From: Patescibacteria group bacterium
GTDB lineage: Bacteria; Patescibacteriota; Patescibacteriia; UBA2591; UBA4787
Length of the DNA stretch: 38,596 nt
NCBI GenBank assembly: GCA_028715115.1
Contig: JAQUSN010000001.1
Coordinates: 347,150 to 385,745, forward strand
Reading direction: 5' to 3'
The notes beneath the pieces are model-generated. The model saw only the letters and a list, made by a program, of their open reading frames with translations, was not told the origin of the DNA and did not search any database. The translations under genes were made by a program, and so were the position numbers. Each line of letters opens with the position of its first letter. The stretch's first letter is position 1. Below are positions 34,201 through 38,596 of the stretch, in pieces.

Positions 34201-34746
34201 ATGTTTAAAAAAATTACCTTCATCGTTATTTTCTTAATTATTATTGTCAGCATCGGTTATTTGCTGTTTTATTTTTCGTCCAGGCCGGCCGAATTAAGCG
34301 AGAGAGAAAATATTACTTTTGATCCGCGCAATTGCACATATATGATTGACGAAAAAGTCATTGTTCTTAAAAATGGTTATTCAGAGGAGATAATCCCAGG
34401 GTCGTCGGCAAAGCTTATTACAAAATATTTTGGCAATACAGTGTCGGGAGATTTTAACGGAGACGGCTTAACGGATGAGGCTTTTCTTCTTACCCAGGAA
34501 TCCGGCGGAAGCGGAGTTTTTTATTATGTTGCCGTGGCCCTAAGAGTGCAAAATGGTCCTTCAGGTCTTAATGCGATTTTTCTCGGCGATCGCATTGCCC
34601 CGCAGACCACTAATTTTCAAGACAACGAAATTATAGTTAATTATGCTGATCGCCAATCAGGAGAACCAATGACCACGTCGCCGTCGGTTGGAATTTCTAG
34701 ATATTTTAAAGTTGACAGCGATCGTTTAGTCGAAATCAAAAAATAA
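34201..34746 (+). CDS. membrane-anchored hypothetical protein, FG-GAP-like motif
   Basis: A 181-residue protein with an N-terminal membrane helix (about residues 5-27) and a soluble outside domain. The segment GDFNGDGLTDEAFLLTQ resembles a calcium-binding FG-GAP repeat. It is found in a recurring CPR family of small anchored proteins that I know only by appearance. An in-frame GTG at 34195 would add two residues; ATG 34201 is preferred. It starts 16 bases after tRNA-Glu. The function is unknown. Confidence 0.7.
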   Translation: MFKKITFIVIFLIIIVSIGYLLFYFSSRPAELSERENITFDPRNCTYMIDEKVIVLKNGYSEEIIPGSSAKLITKYFGNTVSGDFNGDGLTDEAFLLTQESGGSGVFYYVAVALRVQNGPSGLNAIFLGDRIAPQTTNFQDNEIIVNYADRQSGEPMTTSPSVGISRYFKVDSDRLVEIKK

Positions 34747-34785
34747 ATTATTTATTAGTGTAGAATAAAAAAATACGGGAACGGC

Positions 34786-34810
34786 AACGGGGTTGTCCCC
34801 GTGTTTTTTA
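34786..34810 (+). terminator. terminator after the FG-GAP-like gene
   Basis: Stem ACGGGG / CCCCGT with a TTGT loop, followed by GTTTTTTATT. Confidence 0.8.
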
Positions 34811-34842
34811 TTCCCGCCCAAAAGTATTTTTATAAAAAAAGA

Positions 34843-34872
34843 AAACACCCCGGCATATTTCAGCTGGGGCGT
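34843..34872 (-). terminator. terminator of the 56-residue minus-strand gene
   Basis: On the minus strand, GCCCCAGC pairs with GCCGGGGTG around a short loop and is followed by TTTTCTTTTTTT. Confidence 0.75.
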
Positions 34873-34934
34873 TGCATGGGCGTGCACTCGGGCCTCCATG
34901 GTGAATTGCGAGCGCCGTGCATGGCTCGAAGAGC

Positions 34935-35105
34935 CTACTTTTGGCAGCGGAGGTATATGACCTCGGGCATTCCCCGCACTGCGACGACCTCGCCGCTGCT
35001 TGTCCGGAGTAGTCCGGGCACAAAACAGATCACAGGCCCTGCCGGTGGCGGAATCTGTCTTGCCGCGGAGGTAGATGCGGGGTCCTTGGTATCTTTCGAT
35101 TTCAT
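34935..35105 (-). CDS. small GC-rich gene, 56-residue protein of unknown function
   Basis: An ATG at 35105 opens a 56-codon frame on the minus strand ending at TAG 34935-34937. It has a clear Shine-Dalgarno (AAAGGA, 6 bases before the ATG). A promoter of TTGACA and TAATAT with a 17-base spacer lies upstream, and a terminator lies downstream. The protein starts KSKDTKDPASTSAARQIPPP and ends EVIYLRCQK; it is Pro-rich at first, with a strand-like end. The DNA is GC-rich like the noncoding RNA region and unlike the neighbours. The function is unknown. The unit could also be a structured RNA, since hairpins continue past the stop (GGCTC / GAGCC). Confidence 0.55.
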   Translation of the reverse strand: MKSKDTKDPASTSAARQIPPPAGPVICFVPGLLRTSSGEVVAVRGMPEVIYLRCQK

Positions 35106-35143
35106 GTTCATTCCTTTCTTGAGTCTTCTTCGAACTTAATTAG

Positions 35144-35172
35144 ATATTAGCATATTTTGGACCTTTTGTCAA
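35144..35172 (-). promoter_or_regulatory. promoter of the minus-strand small gene
   Basis: On the minus strand TTGACA (35172-35167) and TAATAT (35149-35144) are spaced by 17 bases. Confidence 0.75.
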
Positions 35173-35193
35173 TCCTTGCATAAAAATTTTGGT

Positions 35194-35283
35194 ATGAAGG
35201 CTAATATTAGTGTTCACTTATTTTTTAGCTGTGGTATAATTTTTTCATTATTATGTTTCTTTGTTTATGTTTACTTTAAATGA
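35194..35283 (+). CDS. possible 29-residue membrane peptide overlapping the HD gene start
   Basis: ATG 35194, preceded by AAAAATTTTGGT like the recurring start motif, opens a 29-codon frame with one hydrophobic stretch (CGIIFSLLCFFVYVYF). It ends at TGA 35281-35283, inside the first codons of the next gene in another frame. It may be a leader peptide or chance; the likely promoter at 35213-35240 lies inside it, which argues against expression. Confidence 0.2.
   Translation: MKANISVHLFFSCGIIFSLLCFFVYVYFK
35213..35240 (+). promoter_or_regulatory. promoter for the HD-domain gene pair
   Basis: TTCACT (35213-35218) and TATAAT (35235-35240), spacer 16 bases, lie 27 bases before ATG 35267. Confidence 0.55.
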
Positions 35284-35929
35284 AGTTAAGAAAAATCCGC
35301 AAATTATAGAGTTTATCAACCAAACTGTAGCTTCGTTAAAGGCTTTAGCTTATACTGAACATGGCCCTCGCCACTTAGGCTTGGTTTCGGACCGCGCTAG
35401 AAATTTAGCTAAATGCATTGGTTTAAATAAGATAGAGCAAGAATTAGTTGCCATTGCGGCTTATTGCCACGACATCGGTAATTTCTTGGGCCGAACAGAG
35501 CATCATTATTGGGGAGCGTTGTTGTTTCATCAAATTTTTCAACAAAATTTTTCCGCTCGCGACCTATCACAAATCATTCAAGCCATTACTAATCACGATA
35601 AAGAAGAGATGAAGTTTTCTAGTAAAATTTCCGCGGTCTTGGTCATTGCTGACAAATCGGACGTTCACCGCTCGCGAGTCATTGATAATTCGCCAGACAA
35701 TATCGCCAAAGACATTCATGACCGTGTTAACTACGCCACGACCGACAGTAAATTAAGAATTGATAAAAAAAATAAAAAAATCATTTTGACTCTAAAGATT
35801 GACACCAAGTTCGTGCCGATTATGGAGTACTTTGAAATTTTTACTGGAAGAATGACTTATTGCCGCACCGCTGCTGATTATCTAGGTTATAAATTTAATT
35901 TAGTGATAAATAATATTAAATTATTATGA
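35267..35929 (+). CDS. HD-domain phosphohydrolase
   Basis: A 220-residue soluble protein with HD-domain metal ligands: TEHGPRHLGLVSDRARNLA (His), AAYCHDIGNFLGRTEHHYWGA (His-Asp pair) and ITNHDKEEMKF, followed by VLVIADKSDVHRSRV with the fourth ligand Asp. HD proteins hydrolyse phosphate esters, often of nucleotides. The pattern with HDIGN and IADKSDV resembles the HD superfamily of small metabolite or cyclic nucleotide hydrolases. The frame opens at TTG 35261, but ATG 35267 is preferred. The stop overlaps the start of the next HD gene. Confidence 0.82.
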   Translation: MFTLNEVKKNPQIIEFINQTVASLKALAYTEHGPRHLGLVSDRARNLAKCIGLNKIEQELVAIAAYCHDIGNFLGRTEHHYWGALLFHQIFQQNFSARDLSQIIQAITNHDKEEMKFSSKISAVLVIADKSDVHRSRVIDNSPDNIAKDIHDRVNYATTDSKLRIDKKNKKIILTLKIDTKFVPIMEYFEIFTGRMTYCRTAADYLGYKFNLVINNIKLL

Positions 35930-36477
35930 TGCGGGCTGAAGCTTTAAAATTAGTCGAAGAAAAGATTCAAAATAAAAATTTAATCAAACATTGCCTGGCC
36001 GTGGAAGCAGTCATGGCTGCTTTGGCGCAAAAATTCGGCCAAAATAAAGAACAATGGGCGCTAGCTGGTTTGCTTCATGACATTGATTATGAACAAACCA
36101 AAGACAAACCAGAACAACATAGCCTAATCGGCGCGCAGATGCTGACGGAGTTAAACATTGATTCTGAAATCATCCAGGCCATTAAGGTTCATAACGATAT
36201 GCATCAATTGCCGCGACAAACCTTGATAGATAAGTCCTTGTTTTGTGCCGATCCGATAACCGGACTAATCGTGGCCTCAACGCTAGTTTTACCTAATAAA
36301 AAAATTATTGAATTGACGCCGGAAAATGTTTTGAATCGTTTCAAAGAAAAAGGCTTTGCTAAGGGTGCCAATCGCGAGCATATTGCCATGTGTTCGGAAA
36401 TAGCCTTAAGCCTGGAAGAATTTGTCAGAATTAGTTTAGGGGCTATGCAAGCCATTAATAATGAAATTGGGCTATAA
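35926..36477 (+). CDS. HDIG-domain hydrolase
   Basis: A 183-residue protein with HCLAVEAVMAALAQKFG, then LAGLLHDIDYEQTKD and IKVHND, with SLFCADPITGLIVAS near the middle. These are the His, His-Asp, His and Asp ligands of an HDIG-type HD hydrolase. It is similar in type to the gene before it but not a close copy. The first codons overlap the stop of that gene (TTATGATG), so translation is coupled. Two HD hydrolases in tandem suggest nucleotide or signal-molecule turnover; the substrate is unknown. Confidence 0.85.
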   Translation: MMRAEALKLVEEKIQNKNLIKHCLAVEAVMAALAQKFGQNKEQWALAGLLHDIDYEQTKDKPEQHSLIGAQMLTELNIDSEIIQAIKVHNDMHQLPRQTLIDKSLFCADPITGLIVASTLVLPNKKIIELTPENVLNRFKEKGFAKGANREHIAMCSEIALSLEEFVRISLGAMQAINNEIGL

Positions 36478-36478
36478 T

Positions 36479-36667
36479 ATGGAATGTCGGCAAAAAAATA
36501 ACATTAAAAATTGCCCGTGCACTTGGCCTAACTGTGAAAACAAGGGAATCTGTTGCCTTTGTTTAAAATATCATCGCGATAAAAAAGAGTTGCCGGCTTG
36601 TTGTTTTTCGCCCGAAGTGGAGAAGACGTTTGATCGCTCGATAAAAAAATTTTTAGCAGAACAATAA
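36479..36667 (+). CDS. Cys-rich DUF6485-like protein
   Basis: A 62-residue protein with eight cysteines in ECRQ, CPCTWPNC and KGICCLCLKYH, plus PACCFSPEVEKTFDRSIKKF near the C-terminus. That order matches what I recall of DUF6485, a small presumably zinc- or iron-sulfur-binding family. The start is taken at ATG 36479, two bases after the preceding stop, rather than the in-frame ATG at 36461 inside the HDIG gene. It is probably part of the HD operon. No function is known. Confidence 0.7.
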   Translation: MECRQKNNIKNCPCTWPNCENKGICCLCLKYHRDKKELPACCFSPEVEKTFDRSIKKFLAEQ

Positions 36668-36690
36668 TCTTAATTCGTAAATTTTAAATT

Positions 36691-36984
36691 ATGACCAATT
36701 ATTTGGGGCTCTATTATGGCTCAACCGCTTATTCTGTGGTTATGGCCTTACTTTTACTCTGGTCTTTACCTTGGAAGGGCGTAGCCTTATGGCGAGCTGC
36801 TAAAAAAAATCATACGGTTTGGTTTATCGTATTCTTAATCCTGAATACCATTGGTATTTTGGAAATTTTATACATCTTTGTTTTTTCGAAGATGAAAGAA
36901 GGCGAAATAACCGTTGAAGAAAAAAATTGGTTAACCAAATTGTGGGAGAAAATTTTACGCTTTTTAGGAATTAAAAAGTCTTAA
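36691..36984 (+). CDS. DUF5652-like membrane protein
   Basis: A 97-residue protein with two membrane helices (about residues 13-28 and 43-66) and a charged tail. The sequence WKGVALWRAAKKNHTVWFIVF followed by NTIGILEILYIFVF (in parts) matches the DUF5652 pattern, which is frequent in CPR bacteria. The function is unknown. It lies 23 bases after the Cys-rich gene and 4 bases before the radical SAM gene. Confidence 0.75.
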   Translation: MTNYLGLYYGSTAYSVVMALLLLWSLPWKGVALWRAAKKNHTVWFIVFLILNTIGILEILYIFVFSKMKEGEITVEEKNWLTKLWEKILRFLGIKKS

Positions 36985-36988
36985 GACG

Positions 36989-37699
36989 ATGATTTTTCGC
37001 GGCTGGCAAAAAAATTCGCTCATTGAGTGGCCTGATAAGATTTCAACCGTTGTTTTTGTCGGCGGTTGTACTTTTGCTTGTCCGTGGTGCCATAATCGCG
37101 ATTTAGTATTTTCTCCGGAAAAATTCGAAGCCATTGACGGACAAACAGTTCTAGATTATTTAGCGGAAAATAGAAAATTTCTTGATGGCGTCATGATCAG
37201 CGGGGGAGAGCCGCTCGCAGGACTAGAGGTAAAAAGCAAAGCGGACGATTTTCTCGGTTTTGTTGAAAAAATCAAAGAATTAGGCCTGGGCGTGGGCATT
37301 GAGACTAATGGTTCTAACCCCGACTTTTTAGAATATCTGTTGAAGAATGACTTGATTGATTATGTGGCCATGGACATTAAGGCGCCACTCGTGCCGGAAA
37401 AATATAAAACCTTAAGCGGAGTAGACGTTGATTTAGAAAAAATAAAAAAGAGCATTGAGCTCATAAAAAATCTGGCACTTGATTATGAGTTTAGAACTAC
37501 CGTAGTGCCTGGTATGTTGACAGAAAAAGATTTAATAGATGTTGCCGAGGCAATTAAAGGCGCAAAGAGATTTTATCTACAGGAGTTTAAACCAGAATTA
37601 GTGCCGCATTGGCCGCATAAACCATTTTTAAGGCAGGTGAGCGCACGGCTAAAAGAAAAATTAAAAGATTATTTTGAAATATTTGACATTAGATTATAA
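36989..37699 (+). CDS. radical SAM activating protein (NrdG2-like)
   Basis: A 236-residue radical SAM enzyme with the CxxxCxxC motif Cys27, Cys31 and Cys34 (GGCTFACPWCHN) that binds a 4Fe-4S cluster. GGEP near residue 72 and the later TNGSNP and DIKAP segments fit the glycyl-radical activase group of TIGR02495 type. These activate the anaerobic ribonucleotide reductase NrdD by making its glycyl radical. No nrdD is in the window. The start at ATG 36989 leaves the family N-terminus FRGWQKNSLIEWPDKIS. It implies an anaerobic or microaerobic lifestyle. Confidence 0.85.
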   Translation: MIFRGWQKNSLIEWPDKISTVVFVGGCTFACPWCHNRDLVFSPEKFEAIDGQTVLDYLAENRKFLDGVMISGGEPLAGLEVKSKADDFLGFVEKIKELGLGVGIETNGSNPDFLEYLLKNDLIDYVAMDIKAPLVPEKYKTLSGVDVDLEKIKKSIELIKNLALDYEFRTTVVPGMLTEKDLIDVAEAIKGAKRFYLQEFKPELVPHWPHKPFLRQVSARLKEKLKDYFEIFDIRL

Positions 37700-37713
37700 A
37701 AATATGTAAAACC

Positions 37714-37740
37714 AAAGATTGAATATAATGTTCAATCTTT
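37714..37740. terminator. perfect AT-rich hairpin between the radical SAM gene and the alkyltransferase gene
   Basis: A 10-bp perfect stem AAAGATTGAA / TTCAATCTTT with a 7-base loop, followed by GATATTATTT. It probably acts as a terminator. Confidence 0.55.
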
Positions 37741-37750
37741 GATATTATTT

Positions 37751-38056
37751 ATGTTAACTAAATTTCAACAAAAAGTTTATGATGCCGTTAGAAAAATACC
37801 TCGTGGCAAAGTGGCTAGTTATCAGCAAGTCGCAATCTTTTTGGGCAAAAAATATGCGACAAGAGCAGTCGGTCAAGCTTTAAACAAAAACCCCTTTGCA
37901 CCAAAAACGCCTTGCCACCGCGTAGTATATAAGAACGGACAATTGGGCGGTTATAAATTTGGTTGCCGAAATAAGCGACAAATGCTTTTAAAAGAGGGCA
38001 TTAAATTTAATAAAAATAACCGAGTTTTGTCAAAATATTTTTTAAAGATTAAATAA
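37751..38056 (+). CDS. alkylated-DNA cysteine methyltransferase domain protein (Ogt/ATL type)
   Basis: A 101-residue protein covering only the C-terminal DNA-binding and active-site domain of O6-alkylguanine transferases. It has GKVASYQQVA, RAVGQALNKNP and the active-site PCHRVV with the acceptor Cys, followed by GGYKFG. A full Ada/Ogt would also have an N-terminal domain. Because the Cys is kept, it may be an active small methyltransferase rather than an ATL, in which it is replaced. The start is ATG 37751; the frame opens slightly earlier at 37739. Confidence 0.88.
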   Translation: MLTKFQQKVYDAVRKIPRGKVASYQQVAIFLGKKYATRAVGQALNKNPFAPKTPCHRVVYKNGQLGGYKFGCRNKRQMLLKEGIKFNKNNRVLSKYFLKIK

Positions 38057-38062
38057 ATTAAT

Positions 38063-38596
38063 ATGAAGTTTCAAATCAATAAATTTTTTATTTTAGTCAT
38101 CGTTTTGGCTTTAGTCGGCGGAGGAGCGGCCGGAACCATTACCAGTTATTATATGGCGAAAACGTCTTTAGATCAGATAAAGATCGCGAGCTATGATCAA
38201 AATTTGCGGGCTCCTATTCTTAATCAGCCGACCAACGGAAGTAATGATAAAAATACCAATAATCAGGATGTTGACACAGAGCAGTCGGTCGTGACGGCTG
38301 TTCAAAAGGTTAGCCCAGCCGTAGTAAGCATTGTTGTTAGTCGTCAGGTGGCACAAAATTCAATAAGTTTTTCCCCGCAAGATTTTTTTGATTTAAATTG
38401 GCCGTTTGGCAATTCACAAAATCCTAATCAGCAACAGCCAAGCACCAGCTTACGAGAGGTTGGCGGGGGAACGGGCTTTATCGTCTCGGCGGCTAATGGT
38501 TTAATTTTGACCAATAAGCACGTAGCGCCTGACAATCAATCGGTTTACGAGGTTTTGACTAGCGATGGACAAAAAATACCAGCAACGTTTGTGGCT
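38063..38596 (+). CDS. HtrA/DegP-type serine protease (partial, runs off the right edge)
   Basis: The first 178 residues of a trypsin-like protease. A signal anchor (about residues 8-31) is followed by a Gln- and Asn-rich linker, then VVTAVQKVSPAVVSIVV and GGGTGFIVSAANGLILTNKHV with the catalytic His153. The Asp and Ser parts and any PDZ domain lie beyond 38596. Unlike the pseudoprotease at 14673-15947, the NKHV segment is intact. The protein should act outside the membrane in protein quality control. It is 6 bases downstream of the alkyltransferase gene. Confidence 0.9.
   Translation, partial: MKFQINKFFILVIVLALVGGGAAGTITSYYMAKTSLDQIKIASYDQNLRAPILNQPTNGSNDKNTNNQDVDTEQSVVTAVQKVSPAVVSIVVSRQVAQNSISFSPQDFFDLNWPFGNSQNPNQQQPSTSLREVGGGTGFIVSAANGLILTNKHVAPDNQSVYEVLTSDGQKIPATFVA

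Noticed and set aside
34801-35139. 112-codon plus-strand frame
   Set aside because: It spans two terminators and lies antisense to the better supported 56-residue gene with promoter and Shine-Dalgarno.

Overview
The window looks like the chromosome of a Candidate Phyla Radiation (Patescibacteria) bacterium, probably of the Parcubacteria group. Most genes are AT-rich, short and tightly packed, and most lack a clear Shine-Dalgarno site. Typical markers of such genomes are present: DUF5652, DUF5667 and DUF6485-like proteins, a short YidC, a short HPF, a membrane-anchored thioredoxin and many GC-rich palindromes between genes. The phylum is an inference from style and gene content, because no rRNA gene is present.

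Layout. 1-4900: tsaE, valS and ligA on the plus strand. 5080-7600: a small coiled-coil gene with its own promoter, then gatC and gatA separated by a 221-bp element. 7650-12720: thioredoxin, lgt, dnaA, a GIY-YIG nuclease gene and a PilB-type ATPase. 12770-21700: a minus-strand run of murD, HPF, a catalytically dead HtrA-like protein, small membrane and hypothetical genes, queH, two transporters and rarA. 21785-23150: a foreign-looking beta-propeller gene with a type IX-secretion-like tail. 23280-28170: clpP, rny, ymdB-like phosphodiesterase, rpmH, rnpA, yidC and a PRC-barrel gene. 28240-31200: lepA, a PH-domain membrane protein and rplU. 31280-32390: two GC-rich transcription units with no credible protein, each with a promoter and a strong terminator. 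32460-38596: mutM, tRNA-Pro, tRNA-Glu, small membrane proteins, a minus-strand 56-residue gene, two HD-domain hydrolases, a radical SAM activase, an alkyltransferase-like protein and the start of an intact HtrA.

Three things stand out. First, the gatC-gatA spacer and the dnaA-pilB spacer hold two copies of one element. They share the same inverted ends, the same TATG flanks that coincide with the downstream start codon, and a covarying internal inverted repeat. One copy carries a GIY-YIG nuclease and the other is an empty derivative, which looks like an autonomous mobile element and its MITE. Second, 31318-32139 looks like a noncoding RNA of about 820 nt, built of many hairpins. It includes a stem-loop with the 16-base core of a conserved 23S rRNA domain I hairpin. 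A second structured RNA of about 175 nt follows it. Third, a GC-rich palindrome also found next to tRNA-Pro lies in frame inside queH and adds residues to the protein.

The core genes together serve translation (valS, gatCA, tsaE, rplU, rpmH, lepA, HPF), replication and repair (dnaA, ligA, rarA, mutM, ogt-like), RNA processing (rny, rnpA) and envelope or protein traffic (lgt, yidC, clpP, HtrA, pilB). All functions were read by eye from sequence motifs; no database search was run.
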